From Sisyra terminalis (lineage: Eukaryota; Arthropoda; Insecta; Neuroptera; Sisyridae), in contig OY292280.1 of NCBI GenBank assembly GCA_958496175.1, forward strand, positions 992,001 to 1,056,000: a DNA stretch of 64,000 nt, read 5' to 3'. Under the pieces are notes generated by a model. That model searched no databases and was not told where the DNA came from. It saw only the letters and a list, made by a program, of their open reading frames with translations. Position numbers and translations under genes: made by a program. Numbering within the stretch: position 1 is the stretch's first letter; every line of letters begins with the position of its first letter. This document shows positions 1 to 10,270 of the stretch, one piece after another.

Positions 1-350
1 CGTTAAGGCTAGAGACAATATCTCCAGTTTGTGTACAATAAAAGAATACATTATTTTCAAATAAAAATTTAGATATTTTATCATCCGCCCACCCGAAATT
101 GCAAGATACCATCCTTGTTAAAAAAAGGCATTTAAAAGCCATTAGAAGTTTTTTAAAATTATTATTATTAAAATGTAATGATCTCAAAATATCTCTTTTA
201 TATAAGGTTTAAGTTTCGTTTTTTCCATTGACGCCATCAACTTGCGTATACTTACACAATATCAAAGAAAATATTTGCATAGGAAACCACATTTGTGATA
301 TTTTTCATTGTTTCAAATATGATTTTAAAATTTGTTGAAAGAAATATATC
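1..350. other. AT-rich intergenic DNA, no gene seen
   Basis: No open frame with coding character, RNA gene or clear repeat boundary is visible. A short piece around 115-150 (aaaaaaggcatttaaaa-type) recurs near 22555-22600, so part of this stretch is probably decayed repeat. Confidence 0.5.
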
Positions 351-1089
351 GGGACCAGCTTGGATCAGGAACATCGACATTTGAGAACTGTTTCGAATGG
401 TTTCGTAATTATTCCTGTACGTATTATTCACTCGAATGCAATTTCTACGTAAACTTTGACATATGCCAGAAATGAAGAAGCTACGGTTATTTTCAAATAT
501 GTATTACCAAATATATATAAAAGAACATAAAAATTAAACAGTTCAATAATGCGACAATAAATATTACCTAAGTATATTTTCCATTCGCAAATGTTTTGGA
601 GTTTCCTTTCATTAATAATAATACATCACAGTTTTTCACAAATGTTTTTCCCATAAAAAAGTAAACTTTATTTAGAAAATTTGGTTCAAGTCCATTTTAA
701 CACACCCACAATCTGGCAACGTTGCATTTTCGACTTGTTTTTAATTTAATTCATGACAAAATCGGTCCATAATAAAAATTTAGCCACAAAAGAGAGAATC
801 ATATCATATTAGAATTAAATCATCAAAAAAATCGCGAATTAAATTAAAAACAAACTCGAAAATGCAATTTTGCCAGATTGTGTGTGCTGAAATGGACTTG
901 AACCGAAAATTTAATTTTACATATTACAATATAAATAAATATTTGAAAATAACCGTCGCTTCTTCAATTCTGGCATATGTCAAAGTTTACGTACAAATTG
1001 CAGTCGAGTGAACAATACGGGAAGGAATAATTACGAAACCATTCGAAACAGTTCTCAAATTTCGACGTTCCTGATCCATGCTTATACCC
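351..1089. mobile_element. ~740-bp foldback element with ~190-bp inverted arms, carrying a nested MITE
   Basis: The left arm begins with a GGGnnnnnGCTTGGATCAGG-type end and runs through TTTGAGAAC, AATTATTCC and GACATATGCCAGAAatGAA. The right arm (about 905-1089) is its reverse complement, ending CCTGATCC..GCTTATACCC. A second full copy lies at 13691-14449 and a right half at about 7838-8024. The centre of each copy is occupied by a ~220-bp MITE of a separate family, flanked by gaaaattt on both sides, so the MITE had inserted before this element amplified. No transposase is encoded; short ORFs across it are chance. The superfamily is unknown. Confidence 0.75.
683..904. mobile_element. GGCTCA-type palindromic MITE (8-bp TSD), nested copy
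   Basis: The left end GGTTCAAGTCCATTTTAACA leads to the family signature TGGCAACGTTGCATTTTCGAC. The right end is the inverse, closing with TGGACTTGAACC. The 8 bp gaaaattt occur immediately before and after the element, a direct target-site duplication. The arms are long and nearly meet, so the element is essentially a hairpin with no coding capacity. Other full copies are at 14016-14262, 39149-39373, 43425-43649 and 61025-61249. Confidence 0.85.
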
Positions 1090-2700
1090 TTTTACAATCC
1101 GTAAAAAAATATATAAAAATAAATAAATAGTTAAAACTAATTTATGTACTGTTAAAAACAGTGCTGTCCTATAGACTTTGATCAGAAAATACTGTGAAAA
1201 TTCATGTGGAAATGATTTGTTTGTCGTATGTGGATTTCCATAGGAATTCGTATGGGAAACCACATAAGAATCCACGTGCATTCCTTTGTGATTTGTTTGA
1301 TAAGGATTTTACAGCAAAAAGATAATGTGAGAGATAATTCAAAGTTTTGAACAAAATAAATTATACAATACAATTCCTGTATTAAAGTTATTTTTCATTG
1401 CTTTAAATATCCTTTTAATTTTTGTTAAAGGCGAAATATTTTTAACGTAAATGGAAAACGATAATGTCCTTAGCGACGTTAAATTATTTAACTAACCCAA
1501 GAGGACAAACTTAAATTTACATTTCGAAATAAAATATATAAAAATAAATAAATGACTAAAAATAATATCAACACTGTTAAAAACAAATACGAAACCACAT
1601 TGGGAAAATCCATAAATATATCCAAACCGATTTTTTAGTTTTCAAAGCTTTAAGAAAGCTCTAAATGAGTGAGTGAGTGTGTTTTGTTTTTTTTTTAATC
1701 ATTGCGCATGATAAGTTTTCGCATTTTCAACCACTTTTGACCGATTTAACCTTAAAAAGCGTAAAAAACATCCTTTGCAAAAGAAAAGGGATGACATTCC
1801 TATCAAAATAATTTAATAGGAAACCATATAGTACAGAATGAATTTATGTGGGCTTTTATATGAAAATATGGATTTATATGGATTCACATGCGAAATAATA
1901 AACTAAATATTTGTGCATACTATACGCTTAACCATTTCTATATAACACTTGTTTTAAATGCAAAACGATTTTCTTGTTTTCAAAACTCTACAACAACTCA
2001 AAATGAGAGTGTACGTTTTTTCAATTACTTTTGACCCGATTTAATCTAAAATACCTGTAAAAAAACAATCCTTGCAAATAGTAATGATTCCTCTATCAAT
2101 GAAATTTAATAGGAAACCATATGGTACTGAATAAATTTATGTGGGTTAGGAAAAAATTAGAAAACTATTTTTAATAATAAATCAAAAAGAAAAATTGAAG
2201 GTATAGGGCTACAAATTTCTTTTTAATTTTACTACAGAATTGAGACCTCAAAAGTTTGTATTGGTGATTTTTTGAGATGATTTAAGATCTTTAATTGCGA
2301 AAAAAAATATTTTATATTAAAGTTACCTGTAAAAAATTTGCATTGTATTGTTGGAAATAAATATAAAATGATTAGGTTTGTCATGTCAGTGTTCTGTTTT
2401 GTCCCTATTCTACCCTTGTTCTGTTTTTCATCAACGGATGAAAGATGAATAGCCAAACTAATTTGGTAGTAGTAATTTAAAACTATGAAGATACAACAGA
2501 AATAAGAGTAAATCAATAGTAAAAGTTATAAATTTCCTGACAGCGAAATATGTTTTCTTATCGTGGGCATATTTATGGTGGAATTAAGGCGAAATTGTTG
2601 GTGACAGTTTACGTATAATGACGCAAAAGTACTTTGAAAATAATATATTCTTGTCACGGCAATGCATTATTATTGTTTAATAAAGAAACGGGTGAAAGTT
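1090..2700. other. AT-rich intergenic DNA with a degenerate direct repeat
   Basis: No gene is supported. A stretch at about 1634-1855 (TTTTCAAAgCT...ACTTTTGACC...TTTAATAGGAAACCATAT) is repeated in the same direction, with indels, at about 1976-2145, ending in the shared motif AATAGGAAACCATAT..TAC. Related AAACCACAT/AAACCATAT words also occur near 290, 1255 and 1590. This looks like an old dispersed or tandem repeat. The minus-strand short ORFs here lack codon bias or recognisable motifs. Confidence 0.45.
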
Positions 2701-2949
2701 GCCTCTTGTTTGGGACATGGGCCGTCCCAGCTGACTAATTTTCAATGACTAATCGCCAAAACATTCACCAGCCGACTAACGTAGGTATCCAACTCTCATT
2801 CATCAATTAATTATTGGCTCTTGTGACCCATTGCGAAAAAGTCAATCATTTGCAACAGATTTCGAAATCAAAAGTCAATAAACCAATTTTTTTTCCTATG
2901 TCCGAGTTCCGCGTTCTGCAGAATGGTACATCCACCATAAAACCTAAAA

Positions 2950-3385
2950 ATATTATCAAAATAAGATTTTTTCGCTGACTTTGAACAGTTATACTGTGTA
3001 TACAATATATAAAATATATTGCAGTCCAATTTATGTAGTATAATTTAATATAATCATATATAAAAATCATATCATAAACATAAATTTCAACAGAAGTTCA
3101 AACAAAAATATTTGTGACGTATTACCCAGATACGTATTTCGATTGCCAAGCAATCTTCCTCAGTGGTTGTCAAGTAGTTACGGAGTGATCCAAACTACTT
3201 GATGACCACTGAGGAAGATTGCTTGGCAATCTAAAGACGTATCTGGGCAATACGTCACGAATATTTTTGTTTGAACTTCTGATGAAATTTATGTTTATGC
3301 TATAATTTTTATATATTATTATATTAAAGTATATTACATAAATTGGACTGAAATATATTTTATTTATTGTATACACACTAAAAAT
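2950..3385. repeat. Near-perfect palindrome: inverted dimer of a repeat with a CTGAGGA..GAAA core
   Basis: The arms at about 2996-3179 and 3193-3376 (about 184 bp each) are reverse complements with few mismatches around a ~13-nt loop. Each arm contains the word GTATTACCCAGATACGTATT or its inverse. Next to the loop is CTGAGGAAGATTGC..GGCAATC; it is followed by GAAA in the left (minus-sense) arm, whereas the right arm has a changed TAAA. Single-arm copies occur at 34330-34620, 36490-36650 (minus), 44075-44230 and 63500-63800. No protein is encoded. The core resembles that of Penelope-like elements (inference). Confidence 0.75.
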
Positions 3386-4984
3386 ATTAGTAAATCAAAG
3401 AAATCATTAGCCAGATCAGTAGGAGACTTGGCCCCTAAATGGGACCCTATATCGAAACTTATGTTTTTATATCGAATTGATGTACAATAACGATTTAAAT
3501 TAGCATGTTAAAATGCTACCAGACAATTAAAAATTTAGTAGAGTAATCCTTATTTAAAGCTAAAGCACCCTTGAAAATTTTAAACTAATTTACTACGTTG
3601 TTAAAAAGTTATTGCAATTTGAAAATACTATGATTTTACAGGTAATCTTATGAAGATTCGGTAATCGAACCGACTAAATTTATTTTTATTAGCAAAACAA
3701 ATGCTATCAGGCTTCCCAAACTTCCAAAATATGTACTTTAAACCTTAGAGAATTAATTTGGTATAAGTTTATTTGACTTCACTATACGATTCTTAAGAAA
3801 CAAATTTTAAACAGACCAAAAATGTGGTTTTTACTAGATAAATTAATAAGTGCGGCAACACTGTCGTCAGCTGAGTTGTACCGTTTTGTATATAATATAA
3901 GCTATGTTAGTACATTTGGTTAGATAAAAATGAAACGCATAATGTATCTTTGTCACCTACAAAATGGAAAAGGATGAAACATGCCAAATAATTTATTTTG
4001 AAAATGTTGAGCATGTCACGCATGCTCATTCACATCATGTGAGAGAGGCATACTAAAGTTGCAAACATATAAATTCGACAGCGTTATCACGTTTTCTTTA
4101 TTTTCTATAATGTTGAATTATTAATTTAATTTTTACTTTTTAGTTATAATTGTCGGGAAAACATGCTAATTTAATGTTTTATCTGTGATTTAATCATATT
4201 AAAAATCCTACATTCATAACGAATGAACATTAAATCAATAATATTTTGATTTGTTAAGTTGAAATCAAGGTATATTCAGTCGCAAAAGTTAATTAATTTT
4301 TTTTTATATATTTTGTTTAAAATTTTTGGTGGAATTTTCGTTTTTTTTTTTTAAACTATGCACAGTTTTTTAAGTATCGACTTATTTATTCATTTACACA
4401 TGCTATAACGTAATTACTCACGAAATTCCTTTTTTATGTACTTTTGCCTCCATTGTACCTCCATAAATAGTATCGACCTATTTATTCGCTACATGTTACG
4501 TTATGCGACGTAAACATTCACGAATTTATTTTTTTTTTAGTTTTGTTTTTGATTGTATCTCTATAACATCCCTAAATATACTCTATGCAATAGAGAAGAA
4601 TATGTGGAAGCTTGTAGAAGTCAATGATAACAAAATGTAATTGACGCGTAGCATTTCGTAGCATGTCTGATCATCGGCCATATTTGTGTCTATGTCCTTG
4701 TTTGTTACATTTATATCAGTTTTTCTATCACTTATTTCTGCATCAACCTATTGTTAAATAGTTAATGAGTTTAAAGGTTGGTCTTATTAACATTTTGGAT
4801 CAGAACGATGAAAATTATTGAAATTCAATGTTTTATAGGTTTTTCTAGGAAAAATGTGAAAATTTGTTACTATTAGAATGTTTGGCGTATGTTAATTGAA
4901 ATAGTATGAGGGTCTGAAGCGACTGTTGATTTTCCAATGGAAATTTTCAATTTCACTCTTACATAAATATTATGTGTGCCAAAA
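3386..4984. other. AT-rich intergenic DNA with small repeats
   Basis: No gene is supported. Around 4375-4550 a unit of about 115-120 bp (cgac..atttattc..aca.gcta...taacg...cacgaa) is present twice in tandem. A segment at about 4575-4670 (CTATGCAATAGAGAAGAATAT ... GACGCGTAGCATTTCGTAGCATG) has an inverted, diverged copy at about 22685-22795. The piece near 4740-4770 (GCATCAACCTATTGTTAAA) recurs near 36785. Confidence 0.5.
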
Positions 4985-5690
4985 ACATTTCATTTTTTAA
5001 TGATGTGATAACGGAAGTGGGGCGATAGTGGCCCCCAGTGCAGGCCATGATAGTGGTGAACCCTTATCGTACAAGGAAAATAATGGGAAAGTGAAAGTGG
5101 AATAATATCGGGTGTGTTATCGGAAATTTTCTTGGAACGTTTGGATCGCTTGGCCATGGCTGGTGTGGTGTTGTTTGCTGGTAAAAAGTGGATGACGAAG
5201 AAGAATGAAGAAATGCTTTTGAAAAGCTGACGTGATGATGAGTTCATTGTCGTTGGGTGTTGTGGGAGAGGCGAGAGGAGGCGCCGAAGAAGACAATAAG
5301 AAAGTTGAAATCGTTTGGACAAGTCACCCAAATTCCCCGAGACGCATTGTCATAACCACTTTCTCCTGGCGTAACGCACAAGTCCGTCGGTTTCACGTTC
5401 AATAGCGATCACGGATCTGTTGGTGGTATATGTGGTGACCACATCCGCGATCTTTCTTTCCAGTTTCGAGCCGGCAAGGTTTTGCCGACGCCATGCCGGA
5501 TTCCGGAACACTCGTCTTCGTCTTGGTCGTCACTTGCCCCATGTTGAGGTAAGGCAGCCAAGTGGGCGACATTTCGTTACGTCCGAGTGATTTTCCTTCG
5601 GCATCCGGCACAATGCCAACGCAACACCACCGAAGAACGGTGAAAGTGGACCGAAATTTAGTGCCAACTGAAACAGAAGAACGTCACCAT
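4985..5690. other. Unassigned GC-richer, apparently unique segment (exon-like or regulatory)
   Basis: Base composition rises sharply against its surroundings, and I found no other copy in the window. On the minus strand there are two open stretches (5611-5399 and 5331-4990), and a good acceptor-like tract (CTTCTGTTTCAG) at about 5670-5681 would open into this segment. The minus frame ending near 4990 contains an ATG-initiated peptide with a hydrophobic start and a basic KRSKRSKK patch, but I recognise no family. It could be a UTR or lncRNA exon, a rapidly evolving small gene, or a conserved regulatory block; none of these is established. Confidence 0.3.
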
Positions 5691-6489
5691 TATTCTCTCT
5701 AATAAACTAAATAATCGTAATCACAACAATAATTACCAAGACTTTGTCTCGAGTCTACTAGAAAATTTCCCCAATTATCCAGAGCAATGAAAAGTAAACG
5801 GATATTACTTACCGACCTACACGTTTTCTTTTCGTCTTTCCACCAAAAGCCTATTAAGACACGAAGACCTTGACAATTCCCCCAAATTTACAAACCAAAC
5901 AAAACACCCATCCAATTATTTCTCCCTCAATAACCAACATTCAAAAATGCACATATGTTCCAATCCCAAATTTCTACGATTACCAACTTTCCAGTTTTAG
6001 TCTCGAGACTCCAGAAAAATTAAGCTTTCTTCAGATTCCAGTACATTAAAAATCTTCGATTTTTTTTAAATCGCTATTTACCGTCACTTTATAACTACCA
6101 AGATCTTCTACGAGTCAAGAGTTAATAAAATTCCGTAAATCAAGAAATATCGAACATTTTCCCGATACAAGATTCAAACCTAACACATACCAGTTTTGAT
6201 GCGACATTCTTAACCACTCGGTCACCAGTAAACTGATTTTTGGTTTTTAATTTGGATTATGTATCTGGAAAATACATCAATTTTCATATTAAATGTAACT
6301 CTCCGGATTTAGCCATAAAATCACCGGACTTTCTGAAATTTAAGCTGGTAACTCTACAAATTTCTACCCTTCCGGCTAAAAAAATTAAAGTATGAATTTT
6401 CCGATTTTTTTTTTACCAATCAATGGCAAATCGTTCGTAGAAGTTTCTGAAAGAAACCGTTTCGTTTGTGACAAAATAGTTTAGCGGTA
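5691..6489. other. Intergenic DNA, no gene seen
   Basis: Moderately AT-rich sequence with no convincing ORF or RNA gene. A piece near 6160-6240 (GATTCAAACCTAACAC..CCAG..CACTCGGTCACCAGTA) resembles pieces at 15745-15800, 46990-47060, 53480-53530 and 55800-55860, so another dispersed repeat family is present in fragments. Confidence 0.45.
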
Positions 6490-7637
6490 ATTAATTAATT
6501 AAGAAAAATTAATTAATTAGTCATTGATATTGTAAAATGTTAAGAAAATAAAGTTTTAAGCGACATTCAATAACAAATATCCGGGAAAATTTAGGAAACG
6601 GCTGGTTAAAACTAAAACTAAAAAAAAAGTTAAGGAAAACTAAACAGAACCACCTTCGAGAAAAAAAAAATGGAAAAAAAGGCAATTTTGAAATTAATTT
6701 TTTTCCTCAAATTATATTATCCCAAATTTTTCCAAAATAATAACAATTGAAACATATTTAAACACGCTTTTCTACCAAATTTTTTCATCGTTTGTGAAAA
6801 TCAATTTTTCAAAGGATAAATTTTTGAAAATATTTAACGACTAAAACTTATGAATTGTAATTTGTTTATTTATAATTTTGACAATAATGTGTTGCTGTTT
6901 TTTAAATGTATTGTATTTTCATTATAGAGCCCTGAAGAAGTCAGCAATGACTGACGAAACGTTAGCGATAAAATAAATAATATTCCACAAGAAGCTTCGT
7001 CCTTATTGCCCACAATTTAATTATTATATTTAAAAAGACAAGGACTTCAACAACATGGATATATATCCTGTGGAACATTGAGAGTTTTTTGAAATTCGGA
7101 ATATATTTTCCACTGTTTCTGATTCAGCCGACTTTTTCAATCTAGTAAAAATCAATACAATATTCAACAGACTTTTCACACATAAATTTTCATCGTATGT
7201 GAAAATCGATTTTTCTCCCAAAATATTTTGCATCCTAAAAACTACTGTTTTATTTAGAATATTTATATTCAAAAATTTTTTGTGAACAAATTTGATTTTC
7301 ACAAACGATGAAAATTTATGTGTGAAAAGTATGTTCAATATTCTATTGATTTTTACTAGTTTGGAAAAATTGGTTGAATCAGAAACTGTGGAAAATATAT
7401 TCCGAATTTCAAAAAACTTTCAATGTTCTACTTCGGATATATATTTTCAAAAATTTACCCTTTGAAAAATTTATTTTCACAAACGATGAAAAGTTTGGGA
7501 AAAAAGCGTGTTTAATTATGTTTCAATTGTTATTATTTTGGAAAATTTTGAGAAAATATAATTTGAGGAAAAAAATTAATTTCGTAATTGCCTTTTTTCC
7601 ATTTTTTTTGAAAGATAAGGAGGTTCTGTTTAGTTTT
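6490..7637. mobile_element. Large foldback (hairpin) element, right end cut by a MITE
   Basis: Two long inverted arms meet near 7235. Left-arm words such as AAACTAAACAGAACC (about 6638), TAAACACGCTTTT and TTTTTCATCGTTTGTGAAAATC reappear inverted on the right, as GATGAAAAGTTTGGGAAAA, AAGCGTGTTTAATTATGTTT and GGTTCTGTTTAGTTTT (up to 7637). The left arm is interrupted by a ~220-bp insertion (6839-7057). The outermost arm is cut on the right, where MITE sequence begins abruptly at 7638. A half copy lies at 30610-31130 and an outer fragment at about 38090-38220. There is no transposase. Confidence 0.75.
6839..7057 (+). mobile_element. ~220-bp insertion with a CTGAAGA..GAAAC (hammerhead-like / PLE-like) core
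   Basis: The foldback left arm is continuous with its partner arm only if this block is removed, so its borders come from comparison with the right arm. At 6932-6960 it carries CTGAAGA, then A, a GTCAG/CTGAC stem with a 6-nt loop, then GAAAC. Similar cores are found near the ends of many Penelope-like retroelements and derived short elements in animals. It has no coding capacity. Short non-autonomous retroelement is the likeliest reading (inference). Confidence 0.55.
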
Positions 7638-8024
7638 AGCACACCCACAAACTGGCAACGTTGCATTTCAACTTTGTTTCTAATTTAATTCGCAATTAAA
7701 TCGGTTCATAATAAAATTTTTGTTACAAAAGAGAGAAATTTTCCATATTAGAATTAAATCATCAAACAAATCGCGAATTAAATTAAAAGTCGAAAATGCA
7801 ACGTTGCCAGATTGTGGGTGTGCTAAAATAGACGTGAGCCGACAATTTAATTTTACATATTACAATATAAATACATATTTGAAAATAACCATCGCTTTTT
7901 TATTTCTGGCATATGTCAAAGTTTACGTACAAATTGCATTCGAGTGAACAATACGTACAGGAATAATATCGAAACCATTCGAAATGGTTCTCAAATTTCG
8001 ACGTTCCTGATCCAAGCTTATACC
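7638..8024. mobile_element. Truncated MITE followed by the right arm of the ~740-bp foldback element
   Basis: 7638-7838 is a GGCTCA-family MITE that lacks its outer left ~15 bp and begins at TTTAGCACACCC; its right end is intact (GACGTGAGCC). From about 7843 to 8024 the sequence matches the right arm of the elements at 351-1089 and 13691-14449 (TTTGAAAATAACC, CTGGCATATGTCAAAG, CCTGATCCAAGCTTATACC). The left arm is missing and replaced by the unrelated foldback element, so this is a rearrangement junction. Confidence 0.7.
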
Positions 8025-8240
8025 ATTACACTATACTTATCGTTCAATGTCCTTTGTTTTATCGAAGAAGATAGGGTTGACAAAGGATTAATCTTGATTG
8101 TAAAGTAAATGTTTCGATTGGTTCCCATTTGGAGGCCAGTTAGCCATAGTGATTCGGTTAAATCTTTCGATTTTCGTAAAAAATATCCAGAACTTAATTT
8201 TTTATATAAACTTGAATCATCGAAAAAGAAAAGGTTAAGG

Positions 8241-8396
8241 CAAGGTTTATAAAATACACAGGTGGCCTCATGGTGGCTACGTGACGTATCCAGAAGAAAT
8301 TCGTACATATCTTCAGACTGATTCAAATTTCAAAATTCTTCGTATGACGTCACATTTTTTTTCTAATGGGGCAACCTGTGTAATTTACAAACCTTG
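8241..8396. mobile_element. 156-bp MITE with 9-bp target-site duplication (Mutator-like)
   Basis: Terminal inverted repeats CAAGGTTTATAAAaTACACAGGT and the inverse ACCTGTGTAATTTAcAAACCTTG bound a non-coding body containing TATGACGTCACA. The 9-bp direct repeat aggttaagg lies immediately on each side (8232-8240 and 8397-8405). A second copy with a different 9-bp duplication is at 14911-15063, so the borders are certain. Nine-bp duplications are characteristic of Mutator-like elements; that assignment is inference from length alone. Confidence 0.9.
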
Positions 8397-8405
8397 AGGT
8401 TAAGG

Positions 8406-8840
8406 GTGGAATAATCTCGACATGGAATTATTAGCGTATGGGAATGGCGTCGCATAATTAATGATCATATTAGCGACGCTGAATACTTAGTCGTTTCGAG
8501 ATGAGGAAAATAATGGAAATGAGCATGGAAAAGAATTTGTGAGAAATTGGAGCTGAAACTAGAGCTAGAGCATTTGTTGCAAAGAGACGGAGGAAGACGG
8601 CAAATAGAAAATACGGCAGTGCACTTTGGATCATCATTACTATATAGTCCATGTGTATAATGATTAAGAAGTGACTATATTCGATTAAAACGTATGTGAA
8701 ACACATTGGATGGATCCAATGTGTGGTAGATCTGGTTACTTAGCTCTCACCTGTCATGGACTTCTTGGAGAAAGAAGAAATGTATGGAAGGGGGGCCGTT
8801 CGGGGTTCGAAGCGGCCCCCCAAAGTGGGGCTTACTTTCA
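8406..8840. other. Upstream region of the ZP-domain gene
   Basis: No ORF here shows coding evidence. The segment is less AT-rich than its surroundings, especially 8700-8840, and precedes a TATA-like box and a 5' exon with a strong donor, so it probably holds proximal promoter sequence of the downstream ZP gene (inference). Confidence 0.4.
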
Positions 8841-8844
8841 CATC

Positions 8845-8853
8845 TATATAAAA
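8845..8853 (+). promoter_or_regulatory. TATA-box candidate for the ZP-domain gene
   Basis: TATATAAAA in a locally GC-richer region, about 230 bp upstream of a consensus GTGAGT donor at 9080. A start of transcription around 8875-8885 would give a ~200-nt non-coding first exon. No transcript evidence is available from sequence alone. Confidence 0.4.
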
Positions 8854-8877
8854 TGTAGAAAGCACTTAATCTCACCG

Positions 8878-9079
8878 ACATTTCCTTCATTTCCTCCAAA
8901 CGGGCCACATGTCGTTGCACTCGTTTAATGCGTTAATAACGTATTGTTCTTCATAGAGTGTTACCATTTTTTGCTAATTGGTGCACAGCAGTGCTGTCGA
9001 TACCGAACAGTTCGGAACAGTTTGTGCTAGTGTGGTTTCTTAGTGGATCGGTGGATTTAAGTGATCTATTATCTAAAAG
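8878..9079 (+). other. dyl: Putative 5' UTR exon of the ZP-domain gene
   Basis: A relatively GC-balanced stretch ends in AAAAG|GTGAGT, a textbook splice donor, and contains no long ORF. The next downstream acceptor that leads into a protein-coding exon is at 17870. The pairing is inferred; the 5' end is approximate and the intervening 8.8-kb intron may hold other untranslated exons. Confidence 0.45.
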
Positions 9080-10270
9080 GTGAGTTGTCGCTAGATTTAG
9101 CCATTGTGTTCTTCATTTGTTTTCATCCCCCTTATCGCGGGCTTGTCTTTACAAGAGTGTGTGTAAAATGAATTTACTGGAACATACACGTAGAGTGGTT
9201 CTTTTTTTTTTTTCTTCTGCTCGGCTATGACGACCTTGATCCTATCATATCCTGATTATTGGTTGATAACCGAGATTGGTATCCACGTTGCCATATCAAT
9301 GGATGTTACACATACTAAACGAAGCGCAAATCAAGATCAATTTAATATTTTTTTCTGCCACCTCTTCGATTTCAGAAAAATACTTCAAAACAAAAGCAAG
9401 TTAGTGTGTCAAATCAATTACTCACTGCTACACATAACATATACCAATCGAATCTACCGATTCAAATCTCCCGCTCCATTGTTGCCAATCCAGAGAATCC
9501 AGGAACTTTCACTAGCCACGGAACTAGGTTATTAGTTCACCAAATCGGGATTTGAGACTAATTGAAAAATGTTTTATGTAAATGTAACAATTGCCACTTC
9601 CGCATCAATTCCGCTCTCTCTCTTTCTTTCTCCAAATGGAAATTGTTTCTAGATCGCTTTTCCACCTCCATTCCCCCCAATTCAGATTGAATTTTCAACA
9701 GTGTTACTAGGTCATTAAAACATTTCAATGTTAACTATTCAATTCCGGTTTTGCTAGGGAAAAACTAAAAAAAGAAAAAAAAAACAAACGCATATCGTGG
9801 TTGTACAACCCCGCAGGGTGGTACCGATTTCATCGAAATGTCCGAAAATTGGTGCATTGTTCAAATGTTTAAAAACCGTTGCAATTTGTTTCCACATTAT
9901 TCCCTTCGAATTCACGTGTTTTATGTTGAAACAAATGACTAATTGATTCATTCATCAAATAATATAAACAATTGTTCTTTTGTTTCCACTCGGCTAACTT
10001 CAAAAAACTGTTCATGAAAGTTCCTTAGACTAAAACAAACTTTTTAAGTCCATTTAAAAAAAATAATAATAATCATCCTTAAATATAAGTTTTTCCCAAT
10101 TTGAACTTATCATAAAGGAAGATTTATTCCATTTTGGACCAAAAATTCCTTAATATTAAGCAGGAGATTTTCCTTGAATAAATTCCCCAAAAAGATCTAA
10201 AATTCCTTTTGCAAATAAATTTTGAGATTCATCAACCCTTTTACATTAGGAATGACACTAATATTGATAT
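9080..10270. other. First-intron sequence, no internal gene seen
   Basis: This would be intron 1 of the ZP gene. I see no exon with flanking splice sites and coding character. It includes pyrimidine/purine-rich and homopolymer tracts (for example near 9200 and 9765-9785). Confidence 0.4.

Noticed and set aside
7030..7688. Overlapping ORFs of about 100 codons on both strands
   Set aside because: They lie in the arms of the foldback element and are mirror images of each other; T-rich repeat DNA yields such hydrophobic frames by chance.
8018..8326. 102-codon minus-strand ORF
   Set aside because: Its N-terminal part runs through the 9-bp-duplication MITE and the rest through unrelated sequence; it is not conserved in the other MITE copy.
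8710..8928. 72-codon plus-strand ORF starting at a methionine just upstream of the ZP gene
   Set aside because: It overlaps the TATA-like box and the putative transcription start, has no recognisable motif, and its composition follows the local GC rise.
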